64,000 nt of DNA from contig NZ_VITH01000008.1 in the NCBI RefSeq assembly GCF_007827815.1, forward strand, positions 62,001 to 126,000, written 5' to 3'. Positions 34,750 through 44,460 of this stretch are shown piece by piece. The notes under the pieces were generated by a model. It made no database searches. It saw nothing but the letters and a program-made list of their open reading frames with translations, and had not been told where the DNA came from. The position numbers were made by a program, and so were the translations under genes. The stretch is from Azospirillum brasilense (GTDB lineage: Bacteria; Pseudomonadota; Alphaproteobacteria; Azospirillales; Azospirillaceae). Numbering within the stretch: position 1 is the first letter of the stretch; every line of letters begins with the position of its first letter.

Positions 34750-35964
34750 TCAGCCCGGCAGCTTGCAGCCGCTTTCCGCCATGGTGGCGAAGGCTTCGTC
34801 GCCGGGGATGGTGCGGATGATCTCGTAATAATCCCACGGCCCCTTGGACTCGCTGGGCTTCTTCACGCGGGCCAGATACATGTCGTGGACCATGCGGCCG
34901 TTCGGCAGGATCTTGCCGTTTTTGGCGAACATGTCGTTGACCGGCATCTCCTTCATTTTGGCCGCGACGGTCGGCCCGTCATCGGTCCCCGCCGCCTCGA
35001 TGGCCTTCAGGTAGTGCTTCACCGAGGAGTAGCTGCCGGCCTGCACCATGGTCGGCATCTTGCCGGTCTTGGCCTTGAACTTTTCCGACCAGGCGCGCTT
35101 CTCGTCGTCCATGTCCCAGTAGAAGCCGGTGGTCAGGACGAGGTCCTGCGCGACCTGGAGCCCCAGAGCGTGCACATCCGACAGGAAGATCAGCAGACCG
35201 GCCAGCTTCTGTTGCCCGCTTTGCGTCAGGCCGAACTCCGACGCCTGCTTGATGGAGGTGATGGTGTCGCCGCCGGCGTTCGCGAGGCCGATGACCTGCG
35301 CGCCCGACGACTGCGCCTGCAACAGGAAGGAGGAGAAGTCCGCCGTGTTCAGCGGCGCACGCACCGCGCCGACGACCGTGCCGCCGGCCTTCTTCACCTG
35401 CGCCGCCGTGTCGGTTTCGAGCTGGTGGCCGAAGGCGTAGTCGGCGGTCAGGAAGAACCAGCTCTTGCCGCCCTCCTTCACGATGGCCTGCCCGGTGCCG
35501 ACGGCCAGCGCGCGGGTGTCGTAGGCCCAGTGGAAGCCGGTGGGCGAGCAGGCGTCGCCGGTCAGGCGCGAGGTCGCCGGCCCCTGCATCAGGAAGATCG
35601 TCTTCTTCTCGCGCGTCACCTCCTGCACCGCCAGGGCGACGCCGGAGTTCGGCACGTCGACGATGACGTCCACCCCGTCGCGGTCGATCCATTCGCGGGA
35701 GAGGTTGGAGCCGATGTCCGGCTTGTTCTGGTGGTCGGCCGAGACGACCTCGATCGGCTTGCCGAGAATCTTGCCGCCCACCTCCTCGACCGCCATGCGG
35801 ACGGCGACCGCCGAGCCCTCGCCGCCCAAATCGGCGTAGAGGCCGGAGCGGTCGTTGAGGACGCCGATCTTCACGACGTCGCCGGAGATCTTGCCCTGCT
35901 GGGCCTGCGCGGAACCGACGGCCAGCGCGGCGAGCGCCGCTCCGGCAAGCAGACGTGCAATCAT
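34750..35964 (-). CDS. ABC transporter substrate-binding protein, LivJ/HAAT type
   Basis: 404-aa periplasmic binding protein. The start ATG (35964) follows GGGAGGAATGGA and yields the signal peptide MIARLLAGAALAALAVGS (cut after AQA). Mature sequence: KISGDVVKIGVLNDRSGLYADLGGEGSAVAVRMAVEEVGGKILGKPIEVVSADHQNKPDIGSN, the Peripla_BP_6 pattern. The ligand could be a branched-chain amino acid, an amide or an aromatic acid; HAAT binding proteins are diverse. It lies between livF and livH in one minus-strand operon (livG-livF-binding protein-livH-livM). Confidence 0.9.
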   Translation of the reverse strand: MIARLLAGAALAALAVGSAQAQQGKISGDVVKIGVLNDRSGLYADLGGEGSAVAVRMAVEEVGGKILGKPIEVVSADHQNKPDIGSNLSREWIDRDGVDVIVDVPNSGVALAVQEVTREKKTIFLMQGPATSRLTGDACSPTGFHWAYDTRALAVGTGQAIVKEGGKSWFFLTADYAFGHQLETDTAAQVKKAGGTVVGAVRAPLNTADFSSFLLQAQSSGAQVIGLANAGGDTITSIKQASEFGLTQSGQQKLAGLLIFLSDVHALGLQVAQDLVLTTGFYWDMDDEKRAWSEKFKAKTGKMPTMVQAGSYSSVKHYLKAIEAAGTDDGPTVAAKMKEMPVNDMFAKNGKILPNGRMVHDMYLARVKKPSESKGPWDYYEIIRTIPGDEAFATMAESGCKLPG

Positions 35965-36007
35965 TCCATTCCTCCCGGTTCGAATTCGAGCGTTTCTGCT
36001 TGTTGAT

Positions 36008-36700
36008 TCAGACACCCAGATACGTGTGCAGCTTCTCCATGTTGGCGGCGAGCTGGTTGTTCGGGATCATGTCCACCACATGACCTTCCTCCATCATGTA
36101 ATGGCGGTCGGCGATGGTGGCGGCAAAGCGGAAGTTCTGCTCCACCAGCAGGACGGTGAAGCCGCGCTGCTTCAGCTTGCGCACCGCCACCCCGATCTGC
36201 TCGATGATGACGGGGGCCAGCCCTTCCGTCGGTTCGTCGAGAAGGATCATGGTGGCGCCGGTGCGCAGGATGCGCGCGATGGCCAGCATCTGCTGCTCGC
36301 CACCCGACAGGCGGGTGCCCTGTGTCGAGCCCCGGCCCTGCAGGTTGGGGAACAGCTCGTAAATCTGCTGAACCGTCATGCCACCGTCCTTCACGACGGG
36401 CGGCAGGGTCAGGTTCTCATCGACGTTGAGCGAGGCGAAGATCCCGCGCTCCTCCGGCACATAGCCGATGCCGAGGCGCGGGATCTTGTGCGGCGCCATG
36501 CCGATCAGTTCCTGTCCCTGGAAACGGATGGAGCCGGTGCGCTTGCCGACGATTCCCATGATCGAGCGCATGGTGGTCGTCTTCCCGGCGCCGTTGCGGC
36601 CCAGCAGGGTCACCACCTCGCCCTGGCGGACCTCCAGGTTGACCCCGTGCAGGACGTGGCTCTCGCCATAGAAGGCGTGGAGATCGGAAACCTCCAGCAT
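36008..36700 (-). CDS. livF: Branched-chain amino acid ABC transporter ATP-binding protein LivF
   Basis: 230-aa ATPase starting MLEVSDLHAFYGESHVLHGVNLEV. Walker A GRNGAGKTTT is near residue 37, signature LSGGEQQML near 133, Walker B TMILLDEPTEGLAPVI near 150. An alternative ATG at 36730 overlaps the livG stop by 8 nt and adds ten residues; the shorter start matches the usual LivF N-terminus and has GAGG seven bases upstream. It pairs with LivG as the second nucleotide-binding subunit. Confidence 0.92.
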   Translation of the reverse strand: MLEVSDLHAFYGESHVLHGVNLEVRQGEVVTLLGRNGAGKTTTMRSIMGIVGKRTGSIRFQGQELIGMAPHKIPRLGIGYVPEERGIFASLNVDENLTLPPVVKDGGMTVQQIYELFPNLQGRGSTQGTRLSGGEQQMLAIARILRTGATMILLDEPTEGLAPVIIEQIGVAVRKLKQRGFTVLLVEQNFRFAATIADRHYMMEEGHVVDMIPNNQLAANMEKLHTYLGV

Positions 36701-36722
36701 CGCCGTCCTCACCGTTGCGCCG

Positions 36723-37478
36723 TCAGGCATGACCGCTCCCCATGTAGGCTTCCCGGACCTTCGGGTGGCGCGACACCTCGGCGTAGGGCCCCTCGGCCAG
36801 GACCTCGCCGCGGGCCAGCACGGTGATCCAGTCCGACAGGTTGGAAACCACGGACAGGTTGTGCTCCACCATCAGGATCGTGCGGTTGGCCGAGACCCGC
36901 TTGATCAGCGCCGCGATGCGGTCGATGTCCTCGTGCCCCATGCCGGCCATCGGCTCGTCCAGCAGCAGCATCTCCGGCTCCAGGGCCAGCGTCGTGGCGA
37001 TCTCCAGCGCGCGCTTGCGGCCATAGGGAAGCTCCGCCGCCGGCCGGTGGGCATAGCCGGCCAGCCCGACATCCTCCAGCAGTTCCATCGCCCGCCCGTT
37101 CAGCCGGTCGAGCACCGATTCCGATTTCCAGAACTGGAAGGAGTTGCCGAGCGGCCGTTGCAGCCCGACCCGCACATTCTCCAGAACCGACAGATGCGGG
37201 AACACCGCCGAGATCTGGAAGGAGCGGATGATGCCCAGGCGCGCCACGTCCGCCGGCTTCACCGCGGTGATGTCGCGCCCGTTGAACAGGATGTTCCCAT
37301 TGCTGGGTTGAAGGAACTTGGTGAGCAGATTGAAAACGGTCGTTTTTCCGGCCCCGTTGGGACCGATCAGCGCATGGATGGACCCCCGCTTCACCCGCAG
37401 GCTGACGTCGCGGACGGCGACGAAGCCCCGGAATTCCTTGGTCAGTCCGCGCGTCTCCAGAATGACGTCACTTGCCAT
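36723..37478 (-). CDS. livG: Branched-chain amino acid ABC transporter ATP-binding protein LivG
   Basis: 251-aa ATPase. MASDVILETRGLTKEFRGFVAVRDVSLRV is followed by Walker A GPNGAGKTTVFN near residue 41, then a modified signature LPYGRKRALEIATTLALEPEMLLLDEPMAGMG near 152-183, and VEHNLSVVSNLSDWITVLARGEVLAEGPY near 208. The LPYG replacement of LSGGQ and the C-terminal LivG extension are normal for this subfamily. First gene of the liv operon; its promoter lies in the 333-bp gap upstream. Confidence 0.93.
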   Translation of the reverse strand: MASDVILETRGLTKEFRGFVAVRDVSLRVKRGSIHALIGPNGAGKTTVFNLLTKFLQPSNGNILFNGRDITAVKPADVARLGIIRSFQISAVFPHLSVLENVRVGLQRPLGNSFQFWKSESVLDRLNGRAMELLEDVGLAGYAHRPAAELPYGRKRALEIATTLALEPEMLLLDEPMAGMGHEDIDRIAALIKRVSANRTILMVEHNLSVVSNLSDWITVLARGEVLAEGPYAEVSRHPKVREAYMGSGHA

Positions 37479-37811
37479 ATCCTCCCCATTCCCTGTTTTT
37501 CAGCAGCCTTCCGCGAGGCCGCCTGTTGTTTGGTTCAGGTTAGCAGCAATCTGTCACACGTACAGCTTACGGAAAGAACTTAATCCCGTCCATCCGGAAG
37601 CACTTATGGCGCGACAATGCGTTGCCGGACGGCGAGTCCGGAGGGGCAAAGGGCCCAGTTGGCGGCCGAAACGCGGGCATGAAAAAAGCGGCCACGCAGG
37701 GCCGCACACCGACTCGCGGCACGCCCCCGGACTCGAGGCCGGAAGCGTGCCTTTCTCTTTCGACGCAGGAGCCGGAAACCGCGGTACCGATACGACTCAG
37801 GCAGCCGCGGA
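37479..37811. other. Gene-free stretch with liv promoter and marR terminator
   Basis: 333 bp between livG and the MarR-type gene, both on the minus strand. An intrinsic terminator on the minus strand lies at 37682-37705: GCGGCC (37700-37705 complement and 37688-37693), 6-nt loop, then six T. It should end the marR transcript. The AT-richer part at 37500-37610 probably carries the liv promoter. No further gene is supported. Confidence 0.65.
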
Positions 37812-38285
37812 TCAGGCCGCCGAGGTCAGCGGAAAGCCGCTGTAGTCGAGCGACGCGGACCAGAAGCGTTCGAGCTTGCGCAGGGTCTCGTTCGCCTTGA
37901 CCAGCTCCTCGTCGCTGAAGCCGGCCTTTTCCAGCGCCGTCAGGTGGCGCTCGAACATGCGGCTGATCTTCTCGCGGAGATCGAGGCCCTTCTCCGACAG
38001 GCGGACGCGCACCGACCGGCGGTCGTGCGGCGAACGCTCCTGCCCGAGATAGCCGTTCTCGACCATCTTCTTGACGTTGTAGGACACGTTGGAGCCGAGA
38101 TAGTAACCGCGCGCCGTCAGCTCGCCGACGGTCATCTCGTCCTCGCCGATGTTGTACAGGATCAGGCTCTGGACGTTGTTGATGTCCTGGATACCGAGCC
38201 GGTCAAGCTCGGTCTTCAGCACCTCGAGAAAATGGCGGTGAAGCCGTTCGATCAAGAGGATGCTTTCATAATAGGGTTTGCGCAC
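37812..38285 (-). CDS. MarR-family winged-helix regulator (LdtR-like)
   Basis: 157-aa DNA-binding protein. The winged helix spans about residues 35-100: IGEDEMTVGELTARGYYLGSNVSYNVKKMVENGYLGQERSPHDRRSVRVRLSEKG. The sequence matches a conserved alphaproteobacterial MarR branch that includes LdtR of Liberibacter, a regulator of L,D-transpeptidase and stress genes. The GTG start at 38285 has AAAGGAG eight bases upstream. A perfect CtrA-type box lies 58 nt before the start. Targets in this organism are unknown; it is monocistronic with its own terminator. Confidence 0.88.
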   Translation of the reverse strand: MRKPYYESILLIERLHRHFLEVLKTELDRLGIQDINNVQSLILYNIGEDEMTVGELTARGYYLGSNVSYNVKKMVENGYLGQERSPHDRRSVRVRLSEKGLDLREKISRMFERHLTALEKAGFSDEELVKANETLRKLERFWSASLDYSGFPLTSAA

Positions 38286-38342
38286 CGCGGTCTCCTTTGG
38301 CTCGTACCGGACATGGGCCGACCTGTGGCCTTTCCGGGGTCC

Positions 38343-38357
38343 TTAAGGGGAGATTAA
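38343..38357 (-). promoter_or_regulatory. CtrA-type binding site upstream of the MarR-like gene
   Basis: TTAAGGGGAGATTAA (followed by CC on the plus strand) is an exact TTAA-N7-TTAA match to the alphaproteobacterial CtrA consensus. It is centred about 65 nt upstream of the GTG start. Only two exact matches were noticed in the window and both are in intergenic promoter positions. Confidence 0.6.
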
Positions 38358-38677
38358 CCGATCATTGTCCGGCAATCACCTCAATAATGCCCCAAAAGCA
38401 CAGCCCGGGTTGTAGAACAGCCTGGCCCTGCGGAATTCCCCCGTCCTGCCGTGCCAAGCCCCGTCGCGTGCCGGAATGTGCCCGGAATCCGGGCATCCCG
38501 GCGGCATTCCCGCCCGGCGAACCGGGCGGCAAGCCGACCCGTCCCACCCGACCTTCCATAACAACCGTCAGGTTTGAGACAAGTCCCGCAAGGATTTCCC
38601 TGATACTAACGCAGAAACACACGGAATGTGCCCGCATCCTTGCACGTCCTGGGTGCAATAAAGGGGAACACACCTCT
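38358..38677. other. Gene-free stretch with a 12-nt direct repeat
   Basis: With 38286-38357 this forms a 392-bp gap between the MarR-like gene and the HIBCH-like gene, both on the minus strand. It contains the direct repeat GGAATGTGCCCG at 38473-38484 and 38633-38644, and a small palindrome CCGGAATCCGG at 38482-38492. I see no coding sequence, clear terminator or RNA structure beyond these. Confidence 0.35.
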
Positions 38678-39754
38678 TCATTCGGTAAAGCGCAAATCCC
38701 CGCCAACGGGTTCGGCGAAGTAACCGGCGACCTCTTCAGCCGTCACATCGGCGAGAGTGGCCGGCGACCAGCGGGGATTCCGGTCCTTGTCGACCAGAGC
38801 CGCGCGGATGCCTTCGTAGAAGTCATGGCGCTTGAGGAAGGCGAGGCTGAGGCGAAGCTCCTGGATCATGCAGCCGTCGAAGTCCAGCCGGGCGCCACGG
38901 CGCAACGCCTCCAGCGTCACCTTCAGGCTGGTCGGCGACACCCGCTTCAACGTGGCGAGCTGGCCGGTGGCCCACTCCGTGCCCTCGGCCTCCAAGGCGG
39001 CGACGACGGCCTCCACCGCGTCGTGGGCGTAGCAGCGGTCGATGGCCGCGCGGTTGGCGGCGACCGGCGGTTCGCCAGCCTCCTCACGATGGCGCGCGAC
39101 CGCCTCGTCGGCGGGCACGCCGTCGGCCAGCTCGGCGATCAGAGACTCCAGCTTGGCGCTGGGGACGAAGGCGTCGGCGGCGCCGACCTCGATCATGTCG
39201 GCCGCCTTCAGCCGGTCGCCGGTCAGGCCCAGCCAGACGCCGACCTGCCCGGGCAGGCGCGGCAGGAAATAGGTGCCGCCGACATCCGGATAGAGGCCGA
39301 TTCCCGTCTCCGGCATCGCGAACATCGTCCGCTCGGTCACGATCCGGTGCGACCCGTGCACCGACAGGCCGACGCCGCCGCCCATGCTGATGCCGTCGAT
39401 CAGCGCGACATAGGGCTTCGGGCAGGTGTGGATCAGGCGGTTGAGGACGTACTCCTCGCTGAAGAAGGCGCGGATGGACGCGCCGTCGCCCTGCCCCGCC
39501 TTGGCGGCCTTGCCCGTCTCGTACAGGTTCACCACGTCGCCGCCGGCGCAGAAGGCCTTCTCTCCGGCGCCCTGCACGACGATGGCCTTGACCTCGGGAT
39601 CGGCGATCCAGGCGCGCAGCTGCGGATCGAACAGGCGGATCATGCCCAGCGTCAGGGCGTTCAGCGCCTTCGGGCGGTTCAGCGTCACCAGCCCGATGGA
39701 GCCGCGGCGTTCGAACAGGATTTCGGCGATCTGGGGCTGGGCGGGTTCGCTCAT
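38678..39754 (-). CDS. Enoyl-CoA hydratase/isomerase family protein, 3-hydroxyisobutyryl-CoA hydrolase type
   Basis: 358-aa crotonase-fold enzyme. IGLVTLNRPKALNALTLGMIRLF near residue 25, oxyanion-hole region GAGEKAFCAGGDVVNLYETG near 65, and PKPYVALIDGISMGGGVGLSVHGSHRIVTERTMFAMPETGIGLYPDVGGTYFLPRLPG near 115-170 match 3-hydroxyisobutyryl-CoA hydrolase (HIBCH). The extended C-terminal domain with MIQELRLSLAFLKRHDFYEGIRAALVDKDRNPRWSP also fits. HIBCH acts in valine degradation. The ATG at 39754 is preferred over one at 39772, which has no ribosome-binding site. Confidence 0.88.
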   Translation of the reverse strand: MSEPAQPQIAEILFERRGSIGLVTLNRPKALNALTLGMIRLFDPQLRAWIADPEVKAIVVQGAGEKAFCAGGDVVNLYETGKAAKAGQGDGASIRAFFSEEYVLNRLIHTCPKPYVALIDGISMGGGVGLSVHGSHRIVTERTMFAMPETGIGLYPDVGGTYFLPRLPGQVGVWLGLTGDRLKAADMIEVGAADAFVPSAKLESLIAELADGVPADEAVARHREEAGEPPVAANRAAIDRCYAHDAVEAVVAALEAEGTEWATGQLATLKRVSPTSLKVTLEALRRGARLDFDGCMIQELRLSLAFLKRHDFYEGIRAALVDKDRNPRWSPATLADVTAEEVAGYFAEPVGGDLRFTE

Positions 39755-39921
39755 GGTTCCGGTCGTTTCCATTTGTTCGTTTGTGGGGCGGATTTGTTGG
39801 TTTCGAGCGATGATACGGGCGGCGGGCGGCGTGTCAAACCGCGGTTTCGCAGCGCAGCGTCGCGGAACACCGCCCCGGCCTCAGCCGTTGCCGCACCCAC
39901 AGTCATGAGCGGGACAGTTCC

Positions 39922-40890
39922 ATGATGGCAGCCTCAGCAGCGCAAGCGTCACGTCAGGAAGGAGCGGGCCGCAAGACGGCCATCATCCTCAACCGGTCCG
40001 CGGGAACGCTGGCCGGACAGCCGATCGACGACACGGTGGCGGCGATCCGCAGCGCCTTCGAGCGGCACGGGGCGGAGGTGTCGCTGACCGCGGTGGAGCC
40101 GGCCGACTGCGAATCGGAAATCCGCAAGGCCATCGAGTCCGACGCGGAACTGGTCATCGTCGGCGGCGGCGACGGGACCATCCACACCGCGGTCAACATG
40201 ATCCTGCCCACCGGCAAGATTCTGGGCATCCTGCCGCTCGGCACCATGAACCTGCTGGCGCGCGACCTGAAGACCCCGCTCGACCTCGACGAGGCGTACG
40301 AGGCCCTGGCCGCCGGGGAGGTGAGCAGCATCGACGTCGCGGAGGTGAACGGCGAGGTCTATCTGAACAGCTCCGTCCTCGGCTTCTACCCCCAGGTGGT
40401 TCAGGAGCGCGAGGAGAAGCGCAAGCGGCACCGCCTGCTGAAATGGCCGGCGATGGCGCTGGCCATGGTTCGCACCTTCCGTCGCCTGCCTCTTCTTGAC
40501 GTGCGGATCGACTGGGGCGAAGGACCGCGCCGCGTGCGCACACCGATCCTCGTGGTGTCCAACAACCCCTTCGACGGCGAGGCGGGCAGCATGCTCCTGC
40601 GCCGCAACACGCTCGATTCCGGCAAGCTCGGCGTCTATGTGGCGCGGCAGCGCGACCCGTGGGGGCTGTTGCGGCTGATGGGGCGAACCGTGCTCGGAAC
40701 TTGGCAGCAGGATGAGGAGTTGGAAACGCTGACGGCCACGCAACTGACGGTGCACAGCCGGCGGCGGCGGCTGAAGATGGTCAACGACGGCGAAATCCTG
40801 CAGATGGAGCCGCCGCTGAACTACCGCATCCGTCATAAGGCGCTGAAGGTCCTGCTGCCCAAGGCGGTGCCGGAAGGCGACGGCGCGTGA
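39922..40890 (+). CDS. Diacylglycerol kinase-family lipid kinase
   Basis: 322-aa protein of the DAGK_cat family. IILNRSAGTLAGQPIDDTVAAIRSAF near residue 20 is the entry strand. The nucleotide-binding GGGDGTIHTAVN is near 79, and ILPLGTMNLLARDL near 100. The C-terminal half is the YegS-type beta domain with VSNNPFDGEAGS and MVNDGEILQMEPPL, where the DGE motif is conserved. It phosphorylates a lipid, possibly diacylglycerol or sphingolipid-like; specificity is not shown. It precedes a phosphoesterase gene by 25 nt, suggesting one operon. Confidence 0.87.
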   Translation: MMAASAAQASRQEGAGRKTAIILNRSAGTLAGQPIDDTVAAIRSAFERHGAEVSLTAVEPADCESEIRKAIESDAELVIVGGGDGTIHTAVNMILPTGKILGILPLGTMNLLARDLKTPLDLDEAYEALAAGEVSSIDVAEVNGEVYLNSSVLGFYPQVVQEREEKRKRHRLLKWPAMALAMVRTFRRLPLLDVRIDWGEGPRRVRTPILVVSNNPFDGEAGSMLLRRNTLDSGKLGVYVARQRDPWGLLRLMGRTVLGTWQQDEELETLTATQLTVHSRRRRLKMVNDGEILQMEPPLNYRIRHKALKVLLPKAVPEGDGA

Positions 40891-40915
40891 CGGGAATGAC
40901 TGCCGGGGAGGTGTC

Positions 40916-41764
40916 GTGAAGAAGCTCGCCCACATCTCGGACCTGCATTTCGGGCGGATCGACCCGCTGGTGGTCGACGGCCTGCTGGCCGACCTGACGG
41001 CGTCGCGGCCCGACCTGATCGTCATCTCGGGCGATCTGGTCCAGCGCGCCAAGGCCCGCCATTTCCTGGAGGCGCGGGCCTTCCTGGAGAAGCTGCCCTT
41101 CCCTTATCTGGTCGTGCCGGGCAACCACGACATTCCGGTCTACAACGTGGTGCGCCGTTTCCTCGACCCGTTCGGCAATTACAAGCGCTACATCACCAGT
41201 GACCTCAGCCCCTTCCACATCGATTCGGAAATCGCCGTGCTGGGGATCAACACGGCGCGCTCGGTCATCGCGGATTTTTCCGAAGGGCGCATGAACAAGG
41301 CGCAGATCAAGCGCGTGCGCGAGGTGTTCTGCGAGGTGCCCGACACCGTCTTCAAGGTGCTGTTCACCCACCACCCCTTCCTGCCGCCGCCCGACGCGCC
41401 GAAGACGAAGCTGGTCGGGCGGCACAAGCTGGCCCTGCCGGCGCTGGAAAGCTGCGGGGTGGACCTTCTGTTGGCCGGGCACCTGCACCGCGCCTATTCC
41501 GGCGACATCATGACCCACCACACCCAGGTTGCCCGCTCCATCCTGGTCGCCCAGGCCTCCACCGCGACCTCCACGCGGCTGCGCAACGAGGCCAACGCCT
41601 ACAACCTCATCGCCATCGAACCGCCGCGCGTCACCTTCGAGGTGCGGTCGTGGGAAGGGGCGGCCTTCACCGGCGGCCTCGTCTCGCAATGGCGCAAGGA
41701 CGGCCACCGCTGGGTCATGGAGATGCAGGACTCGGGATTCAGACCTGTGAGCGGTGCGGCTTGA
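40916..41764 (+). CDS. Calcineurin-like metallophosphoesterase
   Basis: 282 aa. All five metallophosphoesterase motifs are present: KLAHISDLHFGRID near residue 2, VISGDLVQRAK near 36, VVPGNHDIPVYN near 64, LFTHHPFLPP near 144, LLAGHLHRAYSGD near 183. The GTG start has GGGGAGG just upstream. Members of this branch include cAMP or lipid phosphodiesterases; placement 25 nt after a lipid kinase suggests phospholipid or second-messenger metabolism, which is inference. Confidence 0.87.
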   Translation: MKKLAHISDLHFGRIDPLVVDGLLADLTASRPDLIVISGDLVQRAKARHFLEARAFLEKLPFPYLVVPGNHDIPVYNVVRRFLDPFGNYKRYITSDLSPFHIDSEIAVLGINTARSVIADFSEGRMNKAQIKRVREVFCEVPDTVFKVLFTHHPFLPPPDAPKTKLVGRHKLALPALESCGVDLLLAGHLHRAYSGDIMTHHTQVARSILVAQASTATSTRLRNEANAYNLIAIEPPRVTFEVRSWEGAAFTGGLVSQWRKDGHRWVMEMQDSGFRPVSGAA

Positions 41765-42841
<1,077 letters not shown>

Positions 42842-42850
42842 CCCTTCCCC

Positions 42851-42878
42851 GCGGGGCCGCGCTGCGGCACGGCCCCGC
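42851..42878. terminator. Bidirectional terminator hairpin
   Basis: A perfect 9-bp inverted repeat GCGGGGCCG (42851-42859) / CGGCCCCGC (42870-42878) lies between the convergent hemB and methyltransferase genes. It is followed by only a weak T-rich tail (TCGCTCTTCC) on the plus strand. Confidence 0.55.
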
Positions 42879-42889
42879 TCGCTCTTCCG

Positions 42890-43918
42890 TTACTTCGGCG
42901 TGCCCTTCCACACCTGGAACTGCGGCGTTTCCAGCAGCAGATCAGCGTGGCCGAAGGCCGTCTTGAACAGCTTGCCCACACCCGCCGTCCGCTGGGTCAC
43001 CGCGACCAGCGAGCCGCGCAGCTTCAGATACTGCTTGGTGCCGGCGACCAGAGCCTCCAGCATCCCGAAATCCTCGTCCTTGCCGCGGTGGAGCGGCGGG
43101 TTCGAGACGATCAGCCCGAAGCGCTCGCGCGCGCCGAGGCCGGCCAGCCCGTCGCTGAGCACGCATTCCGCGTCCGGCACGTTCTGGCGGGCGGCGTGCA
43201 GAGCCACCGCGTCGATGTCCAGCAGGGTCAGCCGGGCGTCCGGCGTGCGCTCCCGCACCGCCCGGGCGATCACCCCGGCGCCGCAGCCGAAGTCCAGGAC
43301 GGCGGTGCCCGCCGCGATCTCCGGCAGGACCTGGAGCAGGCATTCCGTACCGGTGTCGAGACGGCCATGGGCGAACAGGCCGGGGTAGGACACCAGATCG
43401 AGCGCCCCGTCACGCCCCGGCAGCGGCAAGGCGACGGTCTCCCGCCAATCCTCCAGATTGCCCTTGGCCGAATCGCTGGTCCGGCGGGTTTCCAGCAGGC
43501 GGGCGCGGCGCTTGATGGTCAGCGTCTCCACGCCTTCCGCCAGCCCGTCGAATCGCTTCGGCGCGGAGGTGATGCCCTCGTCGTTGCTGCCGGCGATCCA
43601 CAGCGGCGCTCCCGCCGGCAGGCGTGCGGCCAGGGCGTGCAGCGCCATCTCGAAGGCGGCCCAGCCGCGCGGCAGGCGCAGGACCGCGCCGTCGAAGGCG
43701 CCGTCCGCCGGCCAGGGCGTGGCCGGCTTGCCGTCCAGCCCCAGGCGGTGCCAGGAAACGACCTCCGCCCCGCCCTCGGTCAGGGCCTCTTCCATGGCGC
43801 CGTCGGTGTCGCCGGCCACCAGGATGCGGCCCTGCGGGCGGCGGTCGGCCAGGGCCTCCGCGGCGACGCCGGCCACGGTGGAATCGCGGTCGGTCGCGCG
43901 GTTGGACAATCGGCTCAC
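42890..43918 (-). CDS. Class I SAM-dependent methyltransferase, RsmC-like (16S rRNA G1207)
   Basis: 342 aa, the same size as E. coli RsmC. The N-terminal half resembles a degenerate methyltransferase domain. The C-terminal catalytic MTS domain shows VLDFGCGAGVIARAVRERTPDARLTLLDIDAVALHAARQNV near residues 200-240 (SAM binding) and LIVSNPPLHRGKDEDFGM near 272, the NPPxH signature of guanine-N2 rRNA methyltransferases. The start is the GTG at 43918 (VSRLSNRAT), with a GGGAAAAGAG stretch upstream. It lies 29 nt after smpB in the same direction. Confidence 0.85.
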   Translation of the reverse strand: MSRLSNRATDRDSTVAGVAAEALADRRPQGRILVAGDTDGAMEEALTEGGAEVVSWHRLGLDGKPATPWPADGAFDGAVLRLPRGWAAFEMALHALAARLPAGAPLWIAGSNDEGITSAPKRFDGLAEGVETLTIKRRARLLETRRTSDSAKGNLEDWRETVALPLPGRDGALDLVSYPGLFAHGRLDTGTECLLQVLPEIAAGTAVLDFGCGAGVIARAVRERTPDARLTLLDIDAVALHAARQNVPDAECVLSDGLAGLGARERFGLIVSNPPLHRGKDEDFGMLEALVAGTKQYLKLRGSLVAVTQRTAGVGKLFKTAFGHADLLLETPQFQVWKGTPK

Positions 43919-43947
43919 AGGCTCTTTTCCCTTTATCCCCTGGTTCC

Positions 43948-44424
43948 TCAACCCTTGTCGCGCATCAGGCGCGCCTTGTCGCGCTGCCACGACCGTTCCT
44001 TCTCGGACTCGCGCTTGTCGTGCTTCTTCTTGCCAGTGGCGAGACCGACCTCGACCTTGGCGATGCCGCGGTCGTTGAAGTAGACGGTCATCGGGATCAG
44101 CGTGATCCCCTTCTGCTTGATGGCGCCCATGAGCTTGCTCAGCTCGCGGCGGTGCACCAGCATCTTGCGCGGGCGCTTGGTCTCGTGCTGAAGCCAGCGT
44201 CCCGCCTGCCCGTACTCCGGGATGTAGGCGTTGAACAGGTACAGTTCCCCGTTCTTGAGGCCGGCGTACGCCTCATTGATGCTGGCACGGCCGCCGCGCA
44301 ACGACTTCACCTCGGTGCCGGTCAGGATCAGACCGGCCTCCATGGTGTCTTCGATGAAATAGTCGAAGCGTGCGCGGCGGTTCTGTGCCGCCATGCGCCT
44401 TGGTTCGGGCTCGCGGGCGGCCAC
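43948..44424 (-). CDS. smpB: SsrA-binding protein SmpB
   Basis: 158-aa small basic RNA-binding protein that brings tmRNA to stalled ribosomes. [39 protein letters not shown] near residues 17-55 and [32 protein letters not shown] near 64-95 are family hallmarks, and the Lys/Arg-rich tail ([24 protein letters not shown]) is the decoding-centre helix. It starts at a GTG with GGAGGATCC before it. It follows dapA by 36 nt; dapA-smpB linkage is common in alphaproteobacteria. Confidence 0.96.
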   Translation of the reverse strand: MAAREPEPRRMAAQNRRARFDYFIEDTMEAGLILTGTEVKSLRGGRASINEAYAGLKNGELYLFNAYIPEYGQAGRWLQHETKRPRKMLVHRRELSKLMGAIKQKGITLIPMTVYFNDRGIAKVEVGLATGKKKHDKRESEKERSWQRDKARLMRDKG

Positions 44425-44460
44425 GGATCCTCCTTCCCTGGGGCGGGGTGCTGCCGTCCC

